DNA from: Anaerolineae bacterium
GTDB lineage: Bacteria; Chloroflexota; Anaerolineae; 4572-78; J111
NCBI GenBank assembly: GCA_020433785.1
Contig: JAGRCC010000250.1
Location: 1-20,134 of the forward strand
Direction: 5' to 3'
Length of the DNA: 20,134 bases
Shown: positions 1 to 7,104 of the stretch, piece after piece
Layout: each line of letters starts with the position of its first letter
How positions within the stretch are numbered: the stretch's first letter is position 1
Position numbers and translations under genes: made by a program
The notes under the pieces: model-generated
Told to the model about the DNA's origin: nothing
Seen by the model: the letters and a program-made list of their open reading frames with translations, nothing else
Databases searched by the model: none

Positions 1-1
1 T

Positions 2-68
2 TTGCAGAATTCTGCAAGGACTTTTTGACGCCGTAAAATAGGCTTGCAGGATTTTGCAAGCGGTTTTT
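2..68. promoter_or_regulatory. Two near-identical dyads, 42 bp apart
   Basis: TTGCAGAATTCTGCAA (2-17) is a perfect 16-bp palindrome. TTGCAGGATTTTGCAA (44-59) is the same with two changes. Each is followed at the same distance by TTTTT (22-26 and 64-68), so the repeated unit is about 25 bp with a 42-bp period, close to four helical turns. They could be a pair of repressor operators for a gene left of the window, or two small rightward terminators. The sequence alone does not decide, and I recognise no known regulator motif. Confidence 0.5.
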
Positions 69-89
69 ATTGATGGGAATATCTTGGGG

Positions 90-758
90 TTAGCTTTGCC
101 AGCGGGTCAGCACCCGATCAATGTCAGCCTCGACGGCCTGTCGTGCTTGCCGGCGACCATAGCCGCCGGCCAACAGCGAGTCATATTGGGTTTCAACGTG
201 GCGAATGTGGGCGATGACGGCCAGGCGGATGGCCTGATCATCCAGGCTCTTAGCCGCCGCCGAACGGCCCACCCGGCCGCTGTATTTGAGGCAGGCATGT
301 TCGGCTATCGTCTCCTCTCGACCGGCCGGACAGCCGGGGAACAACTGGCGCACCCGTCCGGCGAACGCTTCGACGTATTGGCGGTCCAGTTCGGTCCGCC
401 GCACCGCTTCTCGCTGTCGGCGGCGCTCCCGAACCTCGCTGTCGGCCAGGCAATCCTGCTCGGCCTGCTCTAGCGCCCGGCTTTCCACCAGCAAGCCCTG
501 CCGCTCATACCGTTTACGACGCTTGTTCCATTTGAGCACGACCGCACTCAGGGTCGAGTGCTTGCGCGACCGTCGGGTCAGGGCCGCATCCCCGGCCGGC
601 AGAAAGATCAGGTGTTCCAGATCGGCGCAGGCCAGGCACAGCGCCTTGTTGTCCTCGGTCAGGGTAATCCAGGCATCGCGTCCCAACGCCTCGCCGCACT
701 CATCGCAGGTGGCGTCCTGGCTGGCGATAAAGACGCTGATATCGTTGTTTTTGGCCAT
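90..758 (-). CDS. DUF2293 domain protein with two CxxC motifs
   Basis: A 222-residue soluble protein. The N-terminal part carries two cysteine pairs, C18-x2-C21 and C41-x2-C44, spaced like a small zinc ribbon, followed by a basic segment with HLIFLPAGDAALTRRS (about 49-64) and KRRKRYERQGLLVE (about 79-92), which I recognise from DUF2293 proteins. Residues about 95-130 are charged and probably helical, and about 130-215 is the DUF2293 part proper. The function is unknown; zinc and nucleic-acid binding are only inferred from the cysteines and basic residues. The start at 758 is chosen because AGGAG lies about 8 bases upstream; an in-frame TTG at 794 would run back into the 36-bp palindrome. The gene stands alone, with a hairpin-rich spacer upstream. 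Confidence 0.8.
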   Translation of the reverse strand: MAKNNDISVFIASQDATCDECGEALGRDAWITLTEDNKALCLACADLEHLIFLPAGDAALTRRSRKHSTLSAVVLKWNKRRKRYERQGLLVESRALEQAEQDCLADSEVRERRRQREAVRRTELDRQYVEAFAGRVRQLFPGCPAGREETIAEHACLKYSGRVGRSAAAKSLDDQAIRLAVIAHIRHVETQYDSLLAGGYGRRQARQAVEADIDRVLTRWQS

Positions 759-765
759 ATTATTT

Positions 766-867
766 CTCCTCTGACAATAGATGTTGTAGGACAAACTTAA
801 GTTTGTCCTACAACATTTTCATTGTCGGTGTCGTCTCAGTTGAGACTGTTGCACTCCTCTGACAATA
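766..867. repeat. 14-bp direct repeat flanking the palindrome
   Basis: CTCCTCTGACAATA occurs at 766-779 and again at 854-867, bracketing 74 bp that contain the 36-bp palindrome and a small GTCTCA/TGAGAC hairpin (about 830-845). The left copy holds the Shine-Dalgarno of the DUF2293 gene (AGGAG on the minus strand); the right copy is an orphan. It could be a target-site or recombination duplication around an inserted hairpin element. Confidence 0.55.
781..816. repeat. Perfect 36-bp palindrome
   Basis: The arm ATGTTGTAGGACAAACTT (781-798) is followed at once by its exact reverse complement (799-816). It lies just upstream of the ribosome binding site of the DUF2293 gene. In RNA it would form a long hairpin; in DNA it could be a cruciform or operator. 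The segment from TTGTAGGACAAA (784-795) recurs at 16714-16725, so it belongs to a repeat family and is not a unique operator. Confidence 0.85.
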
Positions 868-872
868 CAGAC

Positions 873-991
873 CTGGAGCGTCAACGTTTACTTTGACCTT
901 ACTGCGCATGACAAAGCAAGCTTTGTCGCTCCAGAAAAAAGTTCGTCGTAATCGCTTTTGTCGCTCCAGAAAAAGGGTTCGTTGTAATCGT
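873..991. repeat. Hairpin plus 35-bp tandem duplication
   Basis: CTGGAGCG (873-880) pairs with CGCTCCAG (927-934), with a smaller dyad GACAAAGC/GCTTTGTC inside (910-927). From 922 the sequence TTTGTCGCTCCAGAAAAA and what follows is repeated in tandem: copy one about 922-955, copy two about 957-991, with a few substitutions. The 26-bp core at 909-934 recurs at 16817-16842 with one change. No reading frame is apparent. Confidence 0.6.
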
Positions 992-1302
992 TTTAGCGAT
1001 GTCTCCGCCTTGAAGGCTTACTGGAACGAAGTTGCCGTTTACTGTACCTGATTTTTACCAAGAAGGCAATGTGCTTTTTAAGCCGTTACCGAGCCTAAAT
1101 TTCGATGCCAATGCAGCCGGACAGATACAATCCGGTTTCCAAATTATTTGCCTATTTCTAACTCTGGCTTACCATGCCTATAATTAATAAGGAGTAAATC
1201 GCCAGATAGGCAGCCTGCAATAAGGCTTGTCTACTCAGGCGGCGGCGTTGACTGATAATTCAATTCACATAAGCTTTATTTACCCAGGAGGAAATAAAAA
1301 GA
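992..1302. other. Non-coding spacer before glsB-like gene
   Basis: No convincing gene. It holds a perfect TATAAT at 1179-1184 without a good -35 element, an orphan AAGGAG at about 1189-1194 with no start codon behind it, and short GC-rich inverted repeats around 1200-1250. If TATAAT is a real -10 element, the GlsB-like mRNA would have a leader of about 110 bases. I recognise no riboswitch. Confidence 0.4.
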
Positions 1303-1563
1303 ATGATCTATTCAATCATCAGTTGGCTGGTGGTGGGGCTTATTATTGGCGCACTGGCTAAATTTGTAATGCCGGGGCGCGATCCGGGTGGCTGTCTGGT
1401 CACCTCGCTGATTGGTATTGCCGGGGCTTTTGTCGGCGGCTTTCTGAGCAATCTGCTGGGCTTAAGCGTGGCTACCGGGACCCTTGACTTCATGAGCATC
1501 ATTTTTGGGGTTATCGGGGCGGTGATATTGCTGCTGCTTTACCGATTGGCCGTGAAACGGTAA
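1303..1563 (+). CDS. GlsB/YeaQ/YmgE family small membrane protein
   Basis: An 86-residue inner-membrane protein with three hydrophobic segments (about 3-20, 31-52, 61-83) and the family signature MPGRDPGG at 23-30 in the first loop. The family (Pfam transglycosylase-associated, PF04226) is widespread and often stress-induced; the enzymatic activity implied by the name is not established. The start is firm: AGGAGG at 1286-1291 lies 11 bases before the ATG. The length is normal for the family. It stands alone, separated from recX by an imperfect 13-bp inverted repeat, and is not obviously in an operon with it. Confidence 0.9.
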   Translation: MIYSIISWLVVGLIIGALAKFVMPGRDPGGCLVTSLIGIAGAFVGGFLSNLLGLSVATGTLDFMSIIFGVIGAVILLLLYRLAVKR

Positions 1564-1583
1564 CTGACCTAACTCCTGACCGT

Positions 1584-1646
1584 CGACTGCCGACCGTGAA
1601 CCGTCGAATAGTGACAAGGATCGTATGGTAGGGCGGTCGGCGGTCG
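1584..1646. terminator. GC-rich hairpin between glsB-like gene and recX
   Basis: CGACTGCCGACCG (1584-1596) and CGGTCGGCGGTCG (1634-1646) pair over 13 positions with one G-U, around a 37-base loop. It lies after the GlsB-like stop. There is no T-tract, so it may be a repeat or a processing hairpin and not an intrinsic terminator. Confidence 0.4.
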
Positions 1647-1678
1647 TCCAACGGCGGACTGAGTGTTTGAACATCGTC

Positions 1679-1706
1679 TTGTAAGTTTAGTTTTAACACG
1701 TATACT
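1679..1706 (+). promoter_or_regulatory. Possible leaderless promoter of recX
   Basis: TTGTAA (1679-1684) and TATACT (1701-1706) are 16 bp apart. Transcription would start about 7 bases after the -10 element, next to the ATG at 1714. No Shine-Dalgarno is visible before that ATG, which fits a leaderless mRNA. Confidence 0.45.
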
Positions 1707-1713
1707 ACCTTTA

Positions 1714-2349
1714 ATGTCAGGAACGATCACCAAACTCGAAATTCAAAAACGAAATAAAGAGCGGGTCAACGTGTACCTGGATGAGCGGTTTGCGTTCGGG
1801 GTAATGTTGTCGGTGGGGCTGGAGTTGAAGAAAGGCCAGCTTCTGAGCGACGCCGACATCGAGCGGTTGAAGCAGCAGGATACCCGGCACAAGGCCTACC
1901 AGCGGGCCTTGAATTACTTGAGCTTTCGGGCCCGCAGCCGGGTTGAGATTGAGCGTTATCTGCGGGATAAAAAATATGAACCGGACGTTATCGCCGCCAC
2001 GATTGAGCGGCTGGATGAGGAAGGGCTGGTCGATGACTCGGCCTTTGCCGAAAGTTGGGTGGAGAACCGCGAGCGATTGAAGCCCAAAGGCGCCCGGGCG
2101 CTGCGGTATGAACTCCAGCAAAAAGGGCTGAATGAGTCGGCCATCGACGCCGCCTTAGAACAAATCGACGAGGGCGAACTGGCCTGGCGCGCTATCGAAA
2201 AAAAAGTACGGCAGTGGCAGGCGTTAGATGAGGACGGCTTTAAGCGTAAAGCGTTGGGCTTTCTCAGCCGGCGCGGATTTGATTACGACGTGACGATGGA
2301 AACGGTAGAGCGGGCCTGGCAAATGGTCAATCCGGAGCAAACAGAATGA
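1714..2349 (+). CDS. recX: RecX, regulator of RecA
   Basis: RecX binds RecA filaments and limits their growth and strand exchange in the cytoplasm. The 211-residue protein opens with a short N-terminal beta region (SGTITKLEIQKRNKERVNVYLD, in two parts 2-12 and 13-23), then has the three-helix RecX repeats: YLSFRARSRVEIERYL at 68-83, IERLDEEGLVDDSAFAESWV at 97-116, and KGARALRYELQQKGL at 125-139, the last two typical of the family. I start at 1714: the longer form from 1663 adds 17 residues not expected in RecX, and the ATG at 1714 sits directly behind a promoter-like TATACT. The length is ordinary for a RecX with a short N-terminus. The stop overlaps the next start as ATGA, so the TPR gene is translationally coupled. 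recA is not in the window. Confidence 0.92.
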   Translation: MSGTITKLEIQKRNKERVNVYLDERFAFGVMLSVGLELKKGQLLSDADIERLKQQDTRHKAYQRALNYLSFRARSRVEIERYLRDKKYEPDVIAATIERLDEEGLVDDSAFAESWVENRERLKPKGARALRYELQQKGLNESAIDAALEQIDEGELAWRAIEKKVRQWQALDEDGFKRKALGFLSRRGFDYDVTMETVERAWQMVNPEQTE

Positions 2350-3815
2350 GCGACAACGAGCACGACATCACCCAATATACGGCGGCCATCGAGGCCAACC
2401 CGGCCGACGGCGAAGCCTACTACGACCGGGGTAACGCCTACGCTGAGGCCGGCCGTTATGAGGCGGCCATCGCCGATTATGACGAGGCCATCCGGCTGCT
2501 GCCCACCGAGGGCGATCCCTATTATCGGCGGGGCAACCTTTACCGTCGCCTGGGGAACTATGATCAGGCGCTGGCTGACTATAGCGCCGCCATCCGGCTC
2601 GATCCGGAACACAGCCGGGCTTATGTGGGGCAGGGCAACGTCTTTTTTCAGCAGGAGCAGTATGCTGAAGCCGTGGCTGCCTACAGCCGGGCGCTGCGAT
2701 TTGATCCCCATTATATCAGCGCCGTTTACAATCGAGGTAAGGCCTACGTCGAGATGGGCCAGGATGAATTGGCGCTGGCCGATTTTGAGACCATTCTGCA
2801 AGTGGAACCCGATGACGTCGCTGCGCTGTATGGTCGGGCTAATCTAAAAGCCAAGCAGGAAGATTACACCGGCGCGCTGGCTGACTACAGCGCCGCCATC
2901 CGCCTCGACCCGAACGATGCCATCGTCTATCTCAATCGGGCCAGGTGTTACGTGGCGCTCAACGAGATAGCTCAAGCCATGGCCGATTATAATGAAGCGC
3001 TACTCCGAAAACCGAGGGAGTCGCGGGCATTTACCGGTCGCGCTCTGCTGCATTACCAACAGGGTCATTTCGCGGCCGCCGTGGCCGACCTGACTGAAGC
3101 CCTGGCCATCAAGCCGGATGAGGCTGAGAGCTACCTTAGCCGGGGTCTGGCCCATTACCATCTGGAAAATTTTGATGAGGCGCTGGCCGACTATGCCAAG
3201 GCCATTCGCTATGACGCCCGAGATCCCCGGGCGGCGCTGGGGCGCGGTCTGGTTTACAGCCGGCAGGGTGATCATAAACGCGCCTGGGTCAACTTCGATC
3301 AAGCGGTTCGGTTGGATGACCAATTTGTCCCGGCGCTTATCGGCCGGGGCGACGCGGCGTTAACGTCGGGTGATGTCGAACCGGCGTTGGCCGACTACAG
3401 CCAGGCGATCCGGCTGGGGGCTGATGACGCCTCGCTCTTTTTGAAGCGGGCGAACCTGTTGATTCAACAAGGTGATTTGGCCCAAGCGGTAGTCGATTAT
3501 AATGAAGTCACGCAGCGCGACCCATCGAACGCGACGGCTTATTACAATCGGGCCACGGCCTACCATCAGCTAGGGCAGCCGGAAGCGGCGCTGGCCGATT
3601 ACCGGGCTGCGACTGAACTCAATCCCCACGATGGCAGCGCCTTTTATAATATGGCTTGTCTGTTGGCCGGCCGGCCCGACGCGGCTGAGGCTTTGGCCAG
3701 CTTGCAGCGCGCATTGGCGGCGGGCATCGACCCCGGCCATGCCCAAGTCGATCCCGATTTTGAGCCAATTCGGGCCGATGCGCGGTTCCAGGCGTTAATC
3801 AAGCAGTTTCAGTAG
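2346..3815 (+). CDS. Tetratricopeptide repeat protein, about 13 TPRs
   Basis: A 489-residue soluble protein made almost entirely of consecutive 34-residue TPR units. I count 13, each near the pattern A-x-Y-x-x-R-G-x-A-Y ... A-x-A-D-Y-x-x-A-I-R-L-D-P, from about residue 14 to 460. It ends with a partial unit and the motif DPDFEPIRADARFQALI (about 467-483), common at the end of bacterial TPR proteins. No signal peptide, membrane segment or catalytic domain is visible, so a cytoplasmic scaffold for protein interaction is the likely role; the partner is unknown. The start overlaps the recX stop by four bases (ATGA), so its synthesis should depend on recX translation. The unit-to-unit DNA similarity suggests growth by internal duplication. 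Confidence 0.9.
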   Translation: MSDNEHDITQYTAAIEANPADGEAYYDRGNAYAEAGRYEAAIADYDEAIRLLPTEGDPYYRRGNLYRRLGNYDQALADYSAAIRLDPEHSRAYVGQGNVFFQQEQYAEAVAAYSRALRFDPHYISAVYNRGKAYVEMGQDELALADFETILQVEPDDVAALYGRANLKAKQEDYTGALADYSAAIRLDPNDAIVYLNRARCYVALNEIAQAMADYNEALLRKPRESRAFTGRALLHYQQGHFAAAVADLTEALAIKPDEAESYLSRGLAHYHLENFDEALADYAKAIRYDARDPRAALGRGLVYSRQGDHKRAWVNFDQAVRLDDQFVPALIGRGDAALTSGDVEPALADYSQAIRLGADDASLFLKRANLLIQQGDLAQAVVDYNEVTQRDPSNATAYYNRATAYHQLGQPEAALADYRAATELNPHDGSAFYNMACLLAGRPDAAEALASLQRALAAGIDPGHAQVDPDFEPIRADARFQALIKQFQ

Positions 3816-3820
3816 CGTTG

Positions 3821-3883
3821 GAGTTTGTGGGGTTTGTAGGGTTGGTAGAGTTGTTTGAGGTTATAGAGGTTATAGAGTTTGGG
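3821..3883 (+). repeat. Degenerate 9-bp minisatellite, seven copies
   Basis: Seven consecutive 9-bp units close to GAGTTTGTA, including two identical GAGGTTATA units at 3857-3874, run from just after the TPR stop towards the next gene. The region 3817-3909 has no C on the plus strand. It is not part of either flanking gene. Confidence 0.8.
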
Positions 3884-3888
3884 AAGAT

Positions 3889-4695
3889 GTGAGGATGATG
3901 AGGGAGTTTCAATCACTGCCTCGGCCTAAACCGCGTTTGCTGTCTGACGGCTCATTTGAGAGTATGCTGCTGGTTTTTTGCGTCGTCTGGACGACGGGCA
4001 GCCTGGTAATGCTGATGCTGTGCTTCTTTACGTTGGGGCCGGATTGGTATCGCTATTGGCAGCTCCAACAGTCGGGCGTGGTGACCTCGGGCCAGATGAT
4101 TCGGCAAGACCCCGGCAAGTTGTGGGTTTCTCACATATTTCAGTTCACCACGGACGATCGCACCGTATACACCGGCCAACACGCCATTCCGATTACTCAA
4201 TTTCAGCCGATCCCCCCCGGCGAAACCATTCGGGTTAGATATGTGGTTGATCACCCGGATATATCGGTTTTAGAGCCGTATTTTACCACGCCGTTTAAGC
4301 CGCTGCTGCTGTTTGCGGGGTTGGGTGGGGTCATGCTGGGCATTGGGTTGGCTCTGCTGCCGGCCCGCTGGCACGCCTGGCGCCGCGTTCGCCGCTTGGA
4401 TACGCAAGGGCAGATCGCCCCGGCGACGGTGGTTAACCTGTGGCGATCGGCCAATGCCCGCCGCCAGGTTTTATACTGCGTGGCCTATGAATTTGAAGCC
4501 ACTCACCTCGATGGCCAAGCCCAAACCGTTCTATCCGCCGAATATAATGAGCTCGCGTTCGAGACCCTGCGGCTGCGTCAGCAAACGCCTGTCCGCTATT
4601 TACCGGAAAATCCGGAAATTTGCCGCCTGGAGATGGAGCCAATCATTGAAGCCCGGATAAAAAAGCCCAAGCAAGGAGTAGGCAGCAAGGAGTAG
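3889..4695 (+). CDS. DUF3592-like membrane protein
   Basis: A protein of up to 268 residues with two membrane helices (about 26-49 and 138-158). Between them, about 51-130, is an extracytoplasmic or cytoplasmic beta-rich region with GETIRVRYVVDHPDISVLEP. The C-terminal part (about 172-255) has the same pattern again: ATVVNLW, YEF, then TPVRYLPENPEICRLE. This V-x-Y-x-P-x-x-P-x-x-x-R-L pattern is what I associate with DUF3592, apparently as two copies. The function is unknown. The start is uncertain: GTG at 3889 or ATG at 3895 or 3898. The last eight residues (KQGVGSKE) are encoded by a purine-rich repeat that continues past the stop, so the native C-terminus may have been altered by repeat insertion. 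Confidence 0.6.
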   Translation: MRMMREFQSLPRPKPRLLSDGSFESMLLVFCVVWTTGSLVMLMLCFFTLGPDWYRYWQLQQSGVVTSGQMIRQDPGKLWVSHIFQFTTDDRTVYTGQHAIPITQFQPIPPGETIRVRYVVDHPDISVLEPYFTTPFKPLLLFAGLGGVMLGIGLALLPARWHAWRRVRRLDTQGQIAPATVVNLWRSANARRQVLYCVAYEFEATHLDGQAQTVLSAEYNELAFETLRLRQQTPVRYLPENPEICRLEMEPIIEARIKKPKQGVGSKE

Positions 4696-4726
4696 GGAGT
4701 AAGGGGTTTTTCTATTTCCTACTCCC
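4668..4726. terminator. Purine/pyrimidine hairpin between convergent genes
   Basis: GGGAGTA (4695-4701), with GG after one bulged A, pairs with CCTACTCCC (4718-4726), around a loop containing TTTTT. The direct repeat GCAAGGAGTAGG/GCAAGGAGTAGG (4671-4682 and 4685-4696) leads into it. It lies between the ends of two convergent genes and could stop transcription from both sides. It resembles the arms at 14072-14150. Confidence 0.5.
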
Positions 4727-4794
4727 GATTTCGCCGGTAATGGCATTTTATTGTTCACACCGATGGCTGGCAGGGGCAGCCACTCGGTAACCGG

Positions 4795-5190
4795 CTAAGT
4801 CGGGTAGACCGTATCCGGCGGGCGTAGCCGGGCGGCCAAATCACGCAGTTGAATAAAGCTGATGGGTTTTATAAGAACCAAATCGGCCTCATGGCGAACC
4901 ATGTCAGCGGTGTTGGGGGCCGCGGTGGTAATAATCACCTGGATATTGGCCAACCGGTCGCTGGCTCTAATTTGGCGAAGAATCTCGCGGCCTGACACAT
5001 AGGGTAAATGCAAGTCCAGCAAGACCAGCGTGGGGACAATCTCTGCTAAACGGGCCATGGCTAGCGCCCCGTCTTGGGCAATTTCGGTCTCATACTCGGC
5101 CAGCCGCAGCGCCTCAGAAAATATCGAAATTTGCTCGACATCATCCTCAATAATTAACGCTAGTGGTTTAGGCGAATTTTGTTCACTCAT
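4795..5190 (-). CDS. Single-domain response regulator
   Basis: A 131-residue CheY-like receiver with no output domain. The acidic pair is E15/D16/D17, the phospho-acceptor is D59 in LVLLDLHLP, the switch threonine is T88 or T89, and the conserved lysine is K108 in LIKP, so all receiver residues are present. It most likely takes phosphate from the kinase encoded immediately upstream. The ATG overlaps the kinase stop as ATGA (5187-5190), which indicates coupled translation and a cognate pair. With no DNA-binding domain, it would act through protein contacts or as a phosphate relay; the target is not in view. Confidence 0.93.
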   Translation of the reverse strand: MSEQNSPKPLALIIEDDVEQISIFSEALRLAEYETEIAQDGALAMARLAEIVPTLVLLDLHLPYVSGREILRQIRASDRLANIQVIITTAAPNTADMVRHEADLVLIKPISFIQLRDLAARLRPPDTVYPT

Positions 5191-7088
5191 GTCGCGACCT
5201 CTTCAATAGGCTTCAATGGCAACATAACGGTAAATGTACTGCCATGTCCCACCTTGCTTTCCAGGTGGATCTGTCCATTCATTAAAGTGGTTAGCTGCTT
5301 GACAATCGCCAACCCCAGCCCCACCCCAGCCCGCCGCCGGGTCATTGAACCATCGATTTGTCCAAACGGTTCAAAGATACGAGCTTGACTCTCAGGCGGT
5401 ATACCCGGCCCTGTATCCGCTACTTGGATGGCCCACTGCTGCGCATCGAAAAGAAAGAGCCGGACGCAAACCCGGCCCTCGTCGGTGTATTTAACCGCAT
5501 TACTGACCAGGTTGACCAAAATTTGCTGCAATCGAACGGGATCACCATAGAGTTTGGCCGGCAGCCTTGAGCCAAGCTCGGTTTTTAGAGTCAGACCCTT
5601 TTGTTGGGCCGTTACGGCTAAACTTGAAACGGCATGGTCTACGACCTCGGCCGGTGTAAAGGTGGTGATTTTCAGCGTTAACTTGCCGGCTTCATATTGG
5701 GCCTGATCGAGCAGGTGGCCGACCAGGTCGGTCAGGTAGTTGGCGTTGTCGATGATTTTGGCCGAAGTTTGGTTCTGTTTGTCCGTTATGGGACCGTGGA
5801 GGCCGACCTGCAACATCTCGGTGTGACCGATAATGGCTCCTAACGGCGTCCGTAGTTCGTGACTCACTTTGGCCAGTAGTTCCGACTTAAACCGGCTGGC
5901 AGCTATGGCCTGGTCGCGGGCGACGATCAAAGCCTGTTCTATCTCCCGACGTTTGGCAACCTCCTGGGTTAAATCCGCATTGGCTTGAACCAGTTCAGCG
6001 GTGCGCTGTTGTACTCGAGCTTCTAACTCGATATTGGCCAGTTGCAGTTGAGTCTGTAGATGGGCAAACAGCTTGGATTGGGCCATCAGTAAGGTGTAAA
6101 CATCAAGCAAGCGATAGGTTTGTGGGGCCAGGGCAACGATAATGGGTTCAAAGACAAAATTCGAGGGGCGATTGAGAGCCAAATCGACCGCTTCAGGGAT
6201 GGGGCATGAAGCCGGCAGCAGCAGCGGTTCGGTATTAATCTTGGTCAGCATCAAACTGATGGGCCGGCGCATAAAAACAGCGACGCCATACAACTGGCCG
6301 AGCTGCTCGAAAAATTTGCGGCGTGAAATGACCCCTATCGCCAGCCCGTGCCGGGTAATAATCACCCCCGGTAGGATGGTGTGGATCCGCAGGAGCTTGG
6401 CGACCTCCTGGACCAGGCTGTCCGCCTCCACCTGGAAGGCGTAAACCGGTAAGTCGACCAGCGTTGACTCGATGGTTAAATCCATCTGAGCCAACCGGGC
6501 GATCGAGAGCGCTATTCGGGTATACTGTTCATCATCAAAGTCAGGGTTTAGCTCATCAAAACCGGAATTGTTTATGACTAGGCCGGTTACATCGGCGACA
6601 GGCGCCTTCGCACCGTTACCCGGAATGAGGAATCTGTTAGGCGTAGGGATTCTAACGGCCGGCGGTTGAAACCTGGCTCTGTCATCTTGCCCCTCTTCCA
6701 GTGAAGCTTGAAAGGCCGTGATCGGTGCAGGTTGGGCCTGTAGCAGTTCAAGCCGCACCTCCGCCAGCATCCGCCATAAAAATTTTCCAGCTTCCAAATT
6801 GGGAGCAACCGGGGTTAAGATTTCGCCCAGCGCTTCAACGGCCAAGGCCGACGCCTCTAGCCCAAGCCTATCCTGCTGCTCTTTAAAGAGGTCAAGTAGT
6901 GGTTGTGAACTTTGCATCTCCAACGTTTTTGTCACTGTTCGCAGCAGTATTCGGGCCAAGGCTGATGGATGATCAACCGGAGCAGCCGGGTAACGAATTG
7001 ACATTTCAGTCATAGACTGCGTCAAAGTCGCCGTCAGGTGAGGCATATTCGTGATAATCAGGTTAGCCAACTCTTTTAGCGCCGACAT
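5187..7088 (-). CDS. Cytoplasmic histidine kinase with CBS-like input
   Basis: A 633-residue sensor kinase without membrane helices. Residues 1-130 are mostly helical, and 130-190 is a low-complexity linker. Residues about 190-340 look like a paired CBS-type module, with TILPGVIITRHGLAIGVISR (237-256), FMRRPISLML (272-281) and YRLLDVYTLLMAQS (325-338); CBS pairs usually bind adenine nucleotides. A coiled coil (about 340-400) leads to HisKA, with H410 in KVSHELRTPLGAIIGHTEML. The ATPase follows: N-box around N527/N530, G1 DTGPGIP (558-564), F-box FEPFGQ (572-577) and G2 GVGLGLAI (588-595). All catalytic motifs are intact. GGGGAC lies near the start on the minus strand. It forms an operon with the membrane protein upstream (16-bp gap) and the receiver downstream (ATGA). 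Cytoplasmic signal sensing is inferred. Confidence 0.9.
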   Translation of the reverse strand: MSALKELANLIITNMPHLTATLTQSMTEMSIRYPAAPVDHPSALARILLRTVTKTLEMQSSQPLLDLFKEQQDRLGLEASALAVEALGEILTPVAPNLEAGKFLWRMLAEVRLELLQAQPAPITAFQASLEEGQDDRARFQPPAVRIPTPNRFLIPGNGAKAPVADVTGLVINNSGFDELNPDFDDEQYTRIALSIARLAQMDLTIESTLVDLPVYAFQVEADSLVQEVAKLLRIHTILPGVIITRHGLAIGVISRRKFFEQLGQLYGVAVFMRRPISLMLTKINTEPLLLPASCPIPEAVDLALNRPSNFVFEPIIVALAPQTYRLLDVYTLLMAQSKLFAHLQTQLQLANIELEARVQQRTAELVQANADLTQEVAKRREIEQALIVARDQAIAASRFKSELLAKVSHELRTPLGAIIGHTEMLQVGLHGPITDKQNQTSAKIIDNANYLTDLVGHLLDQAQYEAGKLTLKITTFTPAEVVDHAVSSLAVTAQQKGLTLKTELGSRLPAKLYGDPVRLQQILVNLVSNAVKYTDEGRVCVRLFLFDAQQWAIQVADTGPGIPPESQARIFEPFGQIDGSMTRRRAGVGLGLAIVKQLTTLMNGQIHLESKVGHGSTFTVMLPLKPIEEVAT

Positions 7089-7104
7089 TGTTTGTCCCCA
7101 GTGA

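Noticed and set aside
54..774. Plus-strand ORFs over the DUF2293 gene
   Set aside because: They are out-of-frame shadows of the minus-strand gene, which has a clear ribosome binding site and family motifs.
909..991. Repeats as a CRISPR array
   Set aside because: Only two adjacent, imperfect 35-bp units without regular unique spacers, and no cas genes.
1066..1200. Riboswitch or small gene in the spacer before the GlsB-like gene
   Set aside because: Only an 18-codon ORF without ribosome binding site and no recognisable aptamer motif.
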